DNA of 60,660 nt from Pseudomonas sp. (GCA_030699825.1 JAUYKV010000070.1:1-60660), one strand, 5' to 3'. Positions 50,251 through 58,949 are shown, numbered from the stretch's first letter. The notes: a model not told the origin generated them from the sequence alone. Numbers and translations: made by a program.

Positions 50251-50277
50251 TTAACGACCGCTTTGCTGCGGACTTTA
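50251..50277 (-). promoter_or_regulatory. Sigma-28 (FliA)-like promoter of the chemoreceptor
   Basis: On the minus strand TAAAGTCC, 11 bases, then GTCGTTAA, compared with the consensus TAAAGTTT-N11-GCCGATAA: six of eight bases match in each box with exact spacing. It points at the chemoreceptor gene, as expected for flagellar regulation. The predicted start site lies about 17 bases upstream of the ANR-type box centre. Confidence 0.6.
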
Positions 50278-50359
50278 GAAAAGGCTTTGTCGCGATTATT
50301 TATAGGTGTTGCGTTTATGTTGCGTCATAAGTGTTGCGTCGGGCGGCAACCGCGGACTT

Positions 50360-51193
50360 TCAGTCGTGCTCGCTCTCGGCGGCTGTCTCGGCGACGGTCG
50401 GCAGGCTGAAGAACTGCCGGGCGCAGGCGCTGCTGTGCGCCGCCAGGGTTTCCAGACTTTCGTTGCGGTGCAGCGCCACCTCTCGGAGCACCTCGGTCAG
50501 GAAGGCCGGTTCGTTGCGGCCGTTTTTCGGTTTCGGGCGCAGGCTGCGCGGCAGCAGAAACGGGGAGTCGGTTTCCAGCATCAGCCGGCCGACCGGGACT
50601 TCCCGCACCAGCGGGTGCAGGTGGGTGCCGCGCCGCTCGTCGCAGATCCAGCCGGTGATACCGATGTGCAGGTCGAGGTCGAGGTAGTTGAACAGGGCGC
50701 GCTTTTCTCCGGTAAAGCAGTGCACCACCGCCGCCGGCAAGCGGTCGCGGTAGTCGCGCAGGATCTCCAGCAGACGCTGGTCGGCGTCGCGTTCATGGAG
50801 GAAAACCGGCATCTGCAGGTCGACGGCCAGGGCCAGGTGTTCTTCGAGTACTTTTTCCTGTTGTGGGCGCGGCGAAAAATCACGGTTGAAGTCGAGCCCG
50901 CATTCACCCACGGCGCGCACCTGCGGCTGGCGCAGCAAGGCCTGCAGTTGGCTGGCGCTGTCGCTGTTCCAGCTGCTGGCATCGTGCGGATGGACGCCGG
51001 CGGTGCTGAACAGGCGCTGGCCGCTCCCATCCAGTTGGCAGCACAGTTCCAGGGCCTGTTCACTCTGTTCGAGGCTGGTACCGGTCAGCAACAGCTGGCA
51101 GACCCCGGCGGCATAGGCGCGGGCGAGCAGGGCTTCACGCTGTTCGGCGAGACTTGGATGAGTCAGGTTGACGCCTATGTCGACGAGTTGCAT
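50360..51193 (-). CDS. tatD: TatD family 3'-5' DNase
   Basis: A 277-residue metal-dependent nuclease of the TatD family. It reads very like E. coli TatD from end to end: DIGVNLTHPSLAEQREALLARAYAAGV, STAGVHPHDASSW, GECGLDFNRDFSPRPQQEKVLEEHL, MPVFLHERDA, VHCFTGEKRALF, GITGWICDERRGTHL, LMLETDSPFLLPR. Metal ligands are the Glu of GECGLD, the His of PVFLH and VHCF, and the Asp of ETDSP. It is transcribed towards the chemoreceptor, but 118 bases and a separate promoter divide them. Confidence 0.94.
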   Translation of the reverse strand: MQLVDIGVNLTHPSLAEQREALLARAYAAGVCQLLLTGTSLEQSEQALELCCQLDGSGQRLFSTAGVHPHDASSWNSDSASQLQALLRQPQVRAVGECGLDFNRDFSPRPQQEKVLEEHLALAVDLQMPVFLHERDADQRLLEILRDYRDRLPAAVVHCFTGEKRALFNYLDLDLHIGITGWICDERRGTHLHPLVREVPVGRLMLETDSPFLLPRSLRPKPKNGRNEPAFLTEVLREVALHRNESLETLAAHSSACARQFFSLPTVAETAAESEHD

Positions 51194-51426
51194 GGTGCGA
51201 CCTATGAGTTGGGGTTGGCAGCATAACAGAGCTTTTTTGTTTTTTAAAAAGTCATAAATTACAGTAATTTAACGATTGTTTGTAATGTGAAATGAATCAT
51301 CGGGCTGGCGTCCGAATGCGAGCTGTGCGAATCTCCGCGCCCCACGCATTCCTGGAACTTGGCGAGCGCTGCGGTAGTATCACTCGGCCCATGATGCCTG
51401 GTGGCCGCCCTCGCCGTGGAGACTCG

Positions 51427-52842
51427 ATGTCGCGCCTGCTGCTTGTATTCTGTCTATTAGTCTTGCTGCCGTTGTCGGCCGCGGCACGCGTGGCTGGGCC
51501 GCTCGAGGTGCGGCAGCCGAGCCAGGCGCGTGATCTGGCGAGTATTCGTCGCAGCGGGGAGTTGCGTGTGCTGGTCAACCAGAGCCGCAATAGCTCCGGT
51601 GAAATCAAAGGCCAGAGCATCGGGGTGGAATACCACCGCCTGCGCGCATTCGAGCAGTACCTCAATCGCACTGGTCGCGATGGCCGCGTCCTCAAGCTGA
51701 AAATCATTCCCACCGCCAAGGACCAGTTGCTCGCGGCCTTGCAACGTGGCGAGGGCGATCTTGTCGCGCCGGGGGAGCTGCTCAACCTGCGCGGTGGCGG
51801 CAGCGTCAGCGCCAGTGTCGCTATCAGTAGCAATGTCCCCTTGATCATAGTGGCGCGCCAGGGCGATCGGCGCTACCAGAGTCTCGAGCAGATGTCCGGG
51901 CGTAGCCTGGCCTTGGCGTCAGGTAGCGCTGCGGGTGCCGCCGTGCAAACGTTCAACCAGAAGCTGCTACAGGCCAAGCGACCGCCGATCATCATCGAGT
52001 GGGTCGACCCCAGCCTGGCCGTCGAGGATGTGCTGGAGATGGTGCAGGCCGGTATCTTCAGCGTCACCGCAGTGGAGCAGCCGATTGCCGAGCGCTGGGT
52101 CAAGGTCATGCCCAAGCTGCGCCTGGAGCCGCACCTGGTGCTGGCTAACGACGGCGACATGCGTTGGTACATGCGTCGTGAAACACCGATGCTCGGCGCC
52201 AGTATCGACCGCTTCCTGGCGGCCTACCGCGCCCCGGCCGACCTGGATGGCGCGTTTCAACGGGTCTACCGGCGTCTCTACAAGGTGCATTACCCGCTTG
52301 GGCGAACCGAACGCCAGCGCCTGGAGAAAGTGCGCCCTGTGCTGCAACGGCATGCCGCGCTGCAGGGCTTCGATTGGCTGACCCTGGCGGCGCTGGCGTT
52401 CAAGGAGTCCACTCTCGATCCGGCTGCCCGGGGTGCCGGTGGCGCCACCGGCTTGATGCAGATAACCCCGGCTGCCGCGCGCAGTGTCGGGGTTGGCAAT
52501 ATCGGTGTGCTGGAGAACAACGTGCAGGCCAGCGCCAAGTACCTGGCGATGATTCGGCGCAACTTCTTCAACAGCCCGCAGCTCAATGAGCGCGAGCGCA
52601 TGGCCTTCGTCCTGGCGGGTTACAACATGGGGCCGCAGCGGGTGCAGAGCATGCGCGCCGAGGCTCGCCGGCGTGGCCTGAATGCCAATCAGTGGTTCTT
52701 TCAGGTCGAGCGGATCGCCATGGAGCAGGTCGGCATGGGCGTGGTCAGTTATGTAAATAGCGTGAACAAGTACTACCTTGCTTATGACCGCGAGCGTTAT
52801 TTGCTGGAGCCGCAGGAAACAGTGGTTAGTGCGCGGGAGTGA
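51427..52842 (+). CDS. MltF-like membrane-bound lytic murein transglycosylase
   Basis: A 471-residue periplasmic protein with a signal peptide (MSRLLLVFCLLVLLPLSAAA), a family-3 solute-binding domain (about 40-285, RRSGELRVLVNQSRNSS to LVLANDGDMRWYMRRETP) and a C-terminal SLT domain with catalytic Glu327 (LALAFKESTLDPAARGAGGATGLMQITPAAARSVG), then AGYNMGPQRVQ. This is the MltF architecture, where the binding domain controls peptidoglycan cleavage. The Cys of a lipobox is absent, so it is secreted rather than lipid-anchored. The ATG at 51427 follows GGAG. Confidence 0.92.
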   Translation: MSRLLLVFCLLVLLPLSAAARVAGPLEVRQPSQARDLASIRRSGELRVLVNQSRNSSGEIKGQSIGVEYHRLRAFEQYLNRTGRDGRVLKLKIIPTAKDQLLAALQRGEGDLVAPGELLNLRGGGSVSASVAISSNVPLIIVARQGDRRYQSLEQMSGRSLALASGSAAGAAVQTFNQKLLQAKRPPIIIEWVDPSLAVEDVLEMVQAGIFSVTAVEQPIAERWVKVMPKLRLEPHLVLANDGDMRWYMRRETPMLGASIDRFLAAYRAPADLDGAFQRVYRRLYKVHYPLGRTERQRLEKVRPVLQRHAALQGFDWLTLAALAFKESTLDPAARGAGGATGLMQITPAAARSVGVGNIGVLENNVQASAKYLAMIRRNFFNSPQLNERERMAFVLAGYNMGPQRVQSMRAEARRRGLNANQWFFQVERIAMEQVGMGVVSYVNSVNKYYLAYDRERYLLEPQETVVSARE

Positions 52843-52943
52843 TCTGTTTATACGATATTAATTAGCGATTTTATCGGATTTTAATATCTGCTAATTGGTT
52901 TAGTCTTGGCTTCATCTCCCCCTCCACACAAGGATTGCAGCCC

Positions 52944-53378
52944 ATGAATACTCTGATCAAATCTGTCGTCGCGACTCAAGCCGGTTACGGCCTGACCATT
53001 GTGCGCATCATCGCTGGCCTGACCTTCGCTGCGCATGGTTCGCAGAAGTTGTTCGGCTGGTTCGGCGGTTATGGTCTGGTGGGCGTGGGTCAGTGGATGG
53101 AGAGCATTGGCCTGGCGCCGGGCTATCTGATGGCATTGCTGGCTGGTAGTGCCGAGTTTTTCGGCGGCCTGGCGCTGGTCATCGGTCTGTTGGCGCGCCC
53201 GGCGGCGGCAGTGTTGGCGGTGACCATGCTGGTGGCGATTGTCACCGTGCATTTGAGCAACGGCTTCTTCATGAGCGACAACGGTTATGAATTCGCCTTG
53301 GCCTTGCTGGCGATAAGCCTGGCCGTACTGGTCGAAGGGGCGGGCAAGCTGTCGCTGGACAGGCAAATCGCCGGTTAA
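52944..53378 (+). CDS. DoxX family membrane protein
   Basis: A 144-residue DoxX-family protein with four hydrophobic helices. The family motif ARIIAGLTFAAHGSQKLFGWFGGYGL-like stretch is near residues 20-45, with GLALVIGLLARPAAAVLAVTMLVAI in the middle. The N-terminus MNTLIKSVVATQAGYGLTIVRI follows AAGGA. Members are linked to redox balance or quinone handling, but the function of this one is open. A terminator follows. Confidence 0.88.
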   Translation: MNTLIKSVVATQAGYGLTIVRIIAGLTFAAHGSQKLFGWFGGYGLVGVGQWMESIGLAPGYLMALLAGSAEFFGGLALVIGLLARPAAAVLAVTMLVAIVTVHLSNGFFMSDNGYEFALALLAISLAVLVEGAGKLSLDRQIAG

Positions 53379-53431
53379 ACAACATCGCTAAGCAGCACGG
53401 ACGCTATCCGTTCTGCGCTGCCAAGCCAGAT

Positions 53432-53468
53432 AAATGCCGCTTTCCTGCCAAGGGAAAGCGGCATTTTT
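53432..53468 (+). terminator. Rho-independent terminator after the DoxX gene
   Basis: AAATGCCGCTTTCC and GGAAAGCGGCATTT form a perfect 14-bp stem with a 7-base loop, followed by TTATT. It also faces the broken ligT from the other side. Confidence 0.93.
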
Positions 53469-53533
53469 ATTAAGATTTTTCTTGAGTGAGTAGCCAGACA
53501 CCAGGTGCGGTTCACGAGGGGCGGTGTGAAACG

Positions 53534-53729
53534 TCAGTCCAGGTCGTCGCGCCGCAATGGCGAGGTATGCAACGGCCGATAACGGGTGTCGCGGGTGCTC
53601 TGCTCAGAGGCGAACAGGGAAAACCGGGTGACCGTGCAGGTGCAGGCTGCTGCGCCAGGTGGCGATGGCCTCGGCCAGTTCAGGTGGGCAGCCCAGGGCA
53701 AAGAACAGGCGCAGAACATCGTCTTGCAT
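53534..53729 (-). pseudogene. ligT: LigT/ThpR (RNA 2',3'-cyclic phosphodiesterase) with internal deletion
   Basis: The minus strand from 53729 reads MQDDVLRLFFALGCPPELAEAIATWRSSLHLHGHPV, a clear LigT N-terminus, then a stop at 53604-53606. In another frame from about 53630 it reads FSLFASEQSTRDTRYRPLHTSPLRR, a clear LigT C-terminus, ending at 53534. About 110 residues between them, including both HxT/S catalytic motifs, are missing and the two ends are out of frame. The gene order (next to the greB-ybbPA-tesA group) matches where intact ligT sits in P. aeruginosa. Confidence 0.82.
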
Positions 53730-53953
53730 GGCGTTCGATTCTCATGCGGTGCGCTGTCTTGACAGTATTGCGCAGGCTTCTCTAGGATGCTGACCCATGC
53801 GCCGATTTAAACAGCTACTTGCGGGGCGCCGAGTCACTTGCAGATTGCAAGGCTCTGAGAAGTACTCTGCGGAGGCTTCGAAATACCGCTAAAGCGCTGG
53901 TTCGGTGTCGCCTCTCACCTGCCCGGCGGGATTCATGAGGCGGAGACATGAGC

Positions 53954-54262
53954 ATGAGTTGCCCCCAACCACTGATTCGTTTGGCCCCGATCACGTCCGG
54001 GCTGAGCCAGCGCAACCCGAAAATTCTCCTCGGCGGCAATCACCAGCCGACCCTGCTGCGCTATCTCGACGGCTGGCCCAAGCGCTGGGGCGGGCCGCGC
54101 GCCTTTCTGATCCATTTCGTCGATGACCATCAGGCGCTGGCGCGTTTCGCCAGCGATAGCTTCGATATGGCGGTGCTGCAAGCACCCAGTGCCGAGCATC
54201 TGCACGCCAGCGTGCGTGAGCTGACGCGGGTCGCCAGGCAGGGTCTGATTACCCGGCGCTGA
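53954..54262 (+). CDS. Conserved hypothetical protein
   Basis: A protein of about 102 residues (104 if the ATG two codons upstream is used; GCGGAGAC spacing favours 53954). It reads RLAPITSGLSQRNPKILLGGNHQPTLLRYLDGWPKRWGGPRAFLIHFVDDHQALARFASDSFDMAVLQAPSAEHLHASVRELTRVARQGLI. The last part resembles the end of a class I methyltransferase fold (strand FDMAVL and a helix), but no SAM-binding motif is present. I do not know its function. It converges with greB, leaving 8 bases between the stops. Confidence 0.7.
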   Translation: MSCPQPLIRLAPITSGLSQRNPKILLGGNHQPTLLRYLDGWPKRWGGPRAFLIHFVDDHQALARFASDSFDMAVLQAPSAEHLHASVRELTRVARQGLITRR

Positions 54263-54270
54263 AGCACGTC

Positions 54271-54768
54271 TTACGGGTAATCGATGGCGATCACATACCA
54301 GGTCTTCTCGCCGGTCGGAGTTGCTACCCGCACTTCGGCATCCAGGGCTTTGCCGATCAGGGCGCGGGCCAGAGGCGAGTCGATGCTGATCAGGTTGAGT
54401 TTCAACTCCAGCTCATCCGGGCCGACGATCCGATAGCGTGACTCGTTGCCGTCCTCGTCTTCGAGGGTGACCCAGGCGCCGAAATACACCTTGTCGGCAT
54501 CGCTGGGGCGACTGCTGACCACTTTCAGGCTTTCCAGGCGTTTAGTGAGAAAGCGCACGCGACTGTCGATCTCACGCAGCATTTTCTTGCCATAGGTGTA
54601 TTCGGCGTTCTCCGAACGATCACCTTGCGCCGCTGCTTCGCTGACCGACTGGGTAACCTGGGGCCGGCGTACGTGCCAGAGCTCGTGCAACTCGGCGCGC
54701 AGGCGCGCCTCGCCTTCGGGGGTGATCAGAGGTGTACCGGCGGAGCGGGGTGGGCGATAGCGACTCAT
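54271..54768 (-). CDS. greB: Transcript cleavage factor GreB
   Basis: A 165-residue Gre factor that rescues backtracked RNA polymerase by stimulating RNA cleavage. The coiled-coil tip carries the acidic residues in GDRSENAEYTYGKKMLREIDSRVRFLTKRL. The start MSRYRPPRSAGTPLITPEGEARLRAELHELW and the basic patch TYGKKMLREIDSR fit GreB rather than GreA. It lies 34 bases after the ABC permease gene on the same strand and may be transcribed with it. Confidence 0.93.
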   Translation of the reverse strand: MSRYRPPRSAGTPLITPEGEARLRAELHELWHVRRPQVTQSVSEAAAQGDRSENAEYTYGKKMLREIDSRVRFLTKRLESLKVVSSRPSDADKVYFGAWVTLEDEDGNESRYRIVGPDELELKLNLISIDSPLARALIGKALDAEVRVATPTGEKTWYVIAIDYP

Positions 54769-54802
54769 TTGACTGCTGTCTGGCCGATAAAACGCGAGTC
54801 TA

Positions 54803-57307
54803 TCAGCCCTCGCGCAGCACCGTCAGCGGACTGACATTCAAAGCGCGACGGGTGCCGAGCACGCCGGCACCACCCACCAGCAGCGCGCCGATCGCGGGCA
54901 GCAGTAATAGCCAGGGATGGGCGTGCCAGGTCAGATCGAAGGCGAAGCGATAGAGCAGGAAGCTGATCAGTTCGCAGCCGATGGCCGCCAGCAGGCCGCT
55001 GATGGCCCCAAGCAGGGCGAACTCGGTCCGACGCGCCTTGACCAGCAATTTGCGTTCGGCACCCAGGGCGCGGAGCAAGGCGCCCTGGCGAATGCGCTCG
55101 TCCAGGGTGGCCTGCAAGCCGGCGAACAGCACGGCCAGGCCGGCGGCGAGCACGAACAGCAAGACGAATTCGATGGCCAGGGTGACCTGGGCCAGGATGC
55201 TGCGCAGTTGTGCGAGCAGGGCTTCGACTTGCAGCAGGGTGACCGCGGGGAAGGCGCGTGACAGTTCGACCAACTGTCGTTCCTGCTGGGCGGGCAGGTA
55301 GAAGCTGGTCAGGTAGGTGACCGGCAGGTCCTGCAGGGTGCCAGGCTCGAAGATCATGTAGAAGTTGGGCTGGAAGCTGTTCCAGTCGACTTCTCGCAGG
55401 TTACTGACCCGGGCGTCGCGGTCGAGTCCGCCGACATTGAAACGCAAGCGGTCGCCCAGCTTGAGCTGCAGGCTTTCGGCCAGCTCCGACTCGACCGAGA
55501 CACCCGGCAAGTCGTCGGTTGTGGACGCGCTCCACCAAGTGCCAGCGAGCAACTGATTGCCCTCGGGCAGATCGGCCGCCCAGGTCAGGCTGAGGTCACG
55601 GCGCACGGCACGCTCGCCCTGGGACTCCTTGCTGACGATCTGCCGCACCGGCTCGTCATTGATCATGGTCAGGCGTCCGGGCACCACCGGATAGAGCGGG
55701 GCTGGGTGGGGCGAGAGTTCGGCCAGGCGCGCGGCGAATGCATCCTTGTCGGCCGGTAAGACATTCAGGGCGAAATGATTGGGCGCCTGCTCGGGTAATT
55801 GATCCTGCCAGGTATCGAGCAGTTCGCCGCGCAGCAGGGCGATCAAGGACATGGCCAGGAGAATCAGGCCGAATGCCAGGGCTTGTCCGGCGGCGGCCAA
55901 GGGGTGACGGAGCAACTGGCCGAGCCCCAGGCGCCAGTGCAGTGACGAGCGGGCGAGCAGGCGACGCAGGCTTTGCAGACCGAGCAGGAGCAGGCCGCCG
56001 AGCAGCAGGGCGGCGACCAGACCACCGCCGAGCAGGGCGAAGGTCAGTTGCAGATCCAGGCTCAGGCGCCACATGATCAAACCGAGGGCGAACAGGGCGG
56101 CGCCGTACACCAGCCAGGAGCTGGCGGGTACGGGTAGCAGGTCGCGGCGCAGCACGCGTAGCGGCGGCACTCGGCCGAGGGCCGCCAACGGGGGCAGGGC
56201 GAAGCCAGCGAGAGCGACCAGGCCGGTGGCGATGCCGGCGAGGGCGGGCCATAAACCGCCCGCCGGGATCTGCGCCGGGAGCAAGTCTTGCAGCAGGTAG
56301 AACAGGCCATGCTGGGCCAGCCAGCCAAGCAGGGCGCCGATCAGGCTGGCGCCAAGCCCGAGCAGGGCCAGTTGCAGGCTGAACAGTCCCAGCGCCTGGT
56401 TGCGCGACAGCCCCAAGCAACGCAGCAAGGCACTGGCATCGAAGCGCCTGGCGGCGAAGCGCGCGGCCGAAAGGGCCACCGCCACCCCGGCGAGCAGCAC
56501 GGCCGCCAGGCTGGCGAGATTCAGGTAGCGTTCGGCGCGGCCCAGGGCGTTGCCGATTTGCCGATTGCCGTCGCGGGCATCTTCGAGGCGCTGGTTGGCC
56601 GCCAGATTCGTGCTGACTGCCTGGCGGTAAGCAGCCAGCGCCTCCGGCGTGCCACGCCAGAGCTCGCGGTAACGCACCCGGCTGCCGGGCTGCACCACGC
56701 CGGTGGCGGCCAGGTCATCCAGGTGCATCAGCACGCGCGGGGTCAGGCTGTAGAAGTCGCCGGCACGATCCGGTTCGTAGGTCAGGACCCGGCTCAGGAT
56801 CAGGTTTTTCGAGCCGACTTCGATGGTGTCGCCGACGCTCAGTTCGAGTGCGGCGAACAAGCGTGCCTCGGCCCAGGCCTCACCGGGTTGCGGACCGGGG
56901 CCGGCTTGCTCGGCTGCGTAGGGTGCAGCGGCGCTTTTCAGCTCGCCGCGCAGGGGGTAGGCATTGTCGGCCGCTTTGACGCTGGCCAGTTGGATGCCGG
57001 CATCGCTGGCGATCACGCTGGAAAACTCGACCACTTGGGAATGGTCCAGGCCCAGCTGTTTGCCACGGTTGATCTGTTCCGGCGCGGCGGGCGAACTGCC
57101 GCTGAGCAGCAGGTCTGCGCCGAGAAACTCGGTCGCCCGCATCAACATGCCGTCATTCAATCTCGCGCTGAAGTAGCCGATCGCAGTGCTGGCTGCGACT
57201 GCGATCAACAGGGCGAAAAACAACACGCGTAACTCGCCGGCGCGGGCGTCGCGCAGCAGTTGGCGGGTCGCCAGCGAGAGCAGTCGGGCAAACGGCAAGT
57301 GCGTCAT
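54803..57307 (-). CDS. ABC transporter permease (YbbP/FtsX-like)
   Basis: An 834-residue FtsX/MacB-type permease, YbbP family. There is an N-terminal helix (about 23-43), a large periplasmic domain (about 50-250), a central block of helices, a second periplasmic domain, and three C-terminal helices (FVLLFVLAAGLAVLFAGLQATLDERIRQGALLRALGAERKLL, then LLGAISGLLAAIGCELISF). It is partner to the ATPase gene just upstream (adjacent, stop and start share the boundary at 57307). In P. aeruginosa the pair next to tesA is of unknown substrate; related MacB-like pairs do mechanotransduction or lipid extraction. Confidence 0.92.
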   Translation of the reverse strand: MTHLPFARLLSLATRQLLRDARAGELRVLFFALLIAVAASTAIGYFSARLNDGMLMRATEFLGADLLLSGSSPAAPEQINRGKQLGLDHSQVVEFSSVIASDAGIQLASVKAADNAYPLRGELKSAAAPYAAEQAGPGPQPGEAWAEARLFAALELSVGDTIEVGSKNLILSRVLTYEPDRAGDFYSLTPRVLMHLDDLAATGVVQPGSRVRYRELWRGTPEALAAYRQAVSTNLAANQRLEDARDGNRQIGNALGRAERYLNLASLAAVLLAGVAVALSAARFAARRFDASALLRCLGLSRNQALGLFSLQLALLGLGASLIGALLGWLAQHGLFYLLQDLLPAQIPAGGLWPALAGIATGLVALAGFALPPLAALGRVPPLRVLRRDLLPVPASSWLVYGAALFALGLIMWRLSLDLQLTFALLGGGLVAALLLGGLLLLGLQSLRRLLARSSLHWRLGLGQLLRHPLAAAGQALAFGLILLAMSLIALLRGELLDTWQDQLPEQAPNHFALNVLPADKDAFAARLAELSPHPAPLYPVVPGRLTMINDEPVRQIVSKESQGERAVRRDLSLTWAADLPEGNQLLAGTWWSASTTDDLPGVSVESELAESLQLKLGDRLRFNVGGLDRDARVSNLREVDWNSFQPNFYMIFEPGTLQDLPVTYLTSFYLPAQQERQLVELSRAFPAVTLLQVEALLAQLRSILAQVTLAIEFVLLFVLAAGLAVLFAGLQATLDERIRQGALLRALGAERKLLVKARRTEFALLGAISGLLAAIGCELISFLLYRFAFDLTWHAHPWLLLLPAIGALLVGGAGVLGTRRALNVSPLTVLREG

Positions 57308-57990
57308 CAGGGTTCCACGTGGTCGACCAGATGGCCGCCTTCTAGGCGGATCAGACGCTGGCAGCGATGGGCCAGACGCTCGTCGTGGGTGACCAGAACC
57401 AGGGTCGCGCCGCGCTCCCGGTTAAGTTCGAAGAGCAGGTCGCTGATGCGCTCACCCGTGTGGCTGTCGAGGTTACCGGTGGGTTCGTCGGCGAACAGCA
57501 CGTCGGGCTCGCCCACAAAGGCGCGGGCAATGGCCACGCGCTGCTGTTCGCCGCCGGAGAGCTGGCGCGGGTAATGGGTCAGACGCTGGCCCAGGCCGAC
57601 CCGTTCGAGCAGGGCGCGGGCTCGCTGGCGGGCATCGGCATGGCCTTCCAGCTCGAGCGGCAGCATGACGTTTTCCAGGGCATTGAGGCTGTCGAGCAAC
57701 TGGAAGGACTGAAACACGAAGCCGACATGCTCGGCGCGCACCCGGGCACGCTGATCTTCATCCAGAGTGTCGAGGTCGTGCCCGGCCAAGGCGACACTGC
57801 CGCCACTCGGCAGATCGAGACCGGCGAGCAGACCGAGCAGGGTCGACTTGCCCGAACCCGAGCTGCCGACAATGGCCAGGCTATCGCCCTTGTTCAGCCC
57901 CAGGGACAGATCATGCAGTATGGTCAACTCGCCTTCCGCGCTGGCAACCACTTTGCTAAGGTTGCGGGCGGTAAGAATGCTTGAGCTCAT
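57307..57990 (-). CDS. ybbA: ABC transporter ATP-binding protein (YbbA)
   Basis: A 227-residue ATPase of the LolD/MacB type. Walker A is GSSGSGKSTLLGLLAGL, the signature is LSGGEQQRVAIARAF, Walker B is LFADEPTGNLD, and the H-loop is VTHDERL. The open frame runs 78 bases further, but the ATG at 57990 (MSSSILTARNLSKVV) is the family start. It is divergent from tesA with only 10 bases between the two start codons. Its permease follows without a gap. Confidence 0.94.
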   Translation of the reverse strand: MSSSILTARNLSKVVASAEGELTILHDLSLGLNKGDSLAIVGSSGSGKSTLLGLLAGLDLPSGGSVALAGHDLDTLDEDQRARVRAEHVGFVFQSFQLLDSLNALENVMLPLELEGHADARQRARALLERVGLGQRLTHYPRQLSGGEQQRVAIARAFVGEPDVLFADEPTGNLDSHTGERISDLLFELNRERGATLVLVTHDERLAHRCQRLIRLEGGHLVDHVEP

Positions 57991-58000
57991 GGGGAATCCA

Positions 58001-58606
58001 ATGCGTGCAGGGTTAATAAGTGCGATTTTTACCCTGTTGTGCTGGGGACAGGTCGCGCTGGCGGACACCGTGCTGGTCGTTGGCGATAGTATCAGCGCGG
58101 CTTTCGGCCTGGATACCCGTCAGGGCTGGGTCGCTTTGCTGGAAAAACGTCTGGCCGAGCAGGGTTATGAACACCAGGTGGTGAATGCCTCGATCAGTGG
58201 CGACACCAGTGCAGGCGGCGCCGCACGGCTGCCTGGGCTGCTTATCGAGCATCAGCCGAACCTGGTGATTCTAGAGCTTGGCGGCAATGATGGTTTGCGC
58301 GGCCAGGCACCGGCTCAATTGCAACAGAATCTTGCGTCGATGATTCAGCAGGCGCAGAAGGCGGAGGCCAAGGTGCTGCTTTTAGGGATGCGCCTGCCAC
58401 CCAATTACGGTGTGCGCTACACGACAGCCTTTGCCCAGGTGTTTGCCACCTTGGCGGAGGAGAAACAGGTGGCCTTTGTCCCCTTCTTTCTTGAAGGGGT
58501 GGGAGGCGTTCCCGAAATGATGCAGCACGATGGTATTCATCCAGCCGCCGCGGCCCAGCCAGTACTCTTGGAAAACCTCTGGCCGGCCCTGCTGCCGCTG
58601 CTTTGA
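58001..58606 (+). CDS. tesA: Multifunctional esterase/thioesterase I
   Basis: A 201-residue periplasmic GDSL hydrolase (thioesterase, lysophospholipase, arylesterase activities in the family). Signal peptide MRAGLISAIFTLLCWGQVALA, then block I VLVVGDSISAAFGL (Ser30), block III ELGGNDGLRG, and block V DGIHPAAAAQ with Asp177 and His180. GGGGA precedes the ATG at 58001 with good spacing. The start four codons earlier is less likely. It is divergent from ybbA, as in E. coli and P. aeruginosa. Confidence 0.95.
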   Translation: MRAGLISAIFTLLCWGQVALADTVLVVGDSISAAFGLDTRQGWVALLEKRLAEQGYEHQVVNASISGDTSAGGAARLPGLLIEHQPNLVILELGGNDGLRGQAPAQLQQNLASMIQQAQKAEAKVLLLGMRLPPNYGVRYTTAFAQVFATLAEEKQVAFVPFFLEGVGGVPEMMQHDGIHPAAAAQPVLLENLWPALLPLL

Positions 58607-58664
58607 CAGGCTTTTCCGCGAGCGGTCTTTCGGCTAATGTGGCGGCCCCGCCTAGGAGCCATCG

Positions 58665-58949
58665 ATGCCGCGTTCTGCCTGGTCCTTGTACGCCTATCAA
58701 TTGATCGAGCCGGACGAGCAGCTTGACCTGTTCGCCTGCCGAGAGGTGCGCGTGCATCTGGTCGCGCGTCAGCTCGAGCTGGGCGGCTTTGCCGATCGCA
58801 CCCTGTGTGGCGGCTTGTTACCGGGGCAGCCGCTCTGGCGCGAGCTCGACAAAGGCATGTTGCGCGATACTCGCCTGTGTTCGGCGTGTCGCGCGAACCT
58901 CGACGCGCAGCGCCGCGGGCAGCGTTCGCTCTGGCCTGAGAGGCGGTGA
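58665..58949 (+). CDS. Conserved hypothetical protein with Cys pair
   Basis: A 94-residue protein, MPRSAWSLYAYQLIEPDEQLDLFACREVRVHL, with three cysteines of note: one in LFACREV, one in RTLCGG and a CxxC in RLCSACRAN, the last resembling a small metal-binding knuckle. No signal peptide. AGGAG precedes the ATG. It sits between tesA and the transpeptidase as in P. aeruginosa (PA2855 position). Function unknown. Confidence 0.78.
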   Translation: MPRSAWSLYAYQLIEPDEQLDLFACREVRVHLVARQLELGGFADRTLCGGLLPGQPLWRELDKGMLRDTRLCSACRANLDAQRRGQRSLWPERR

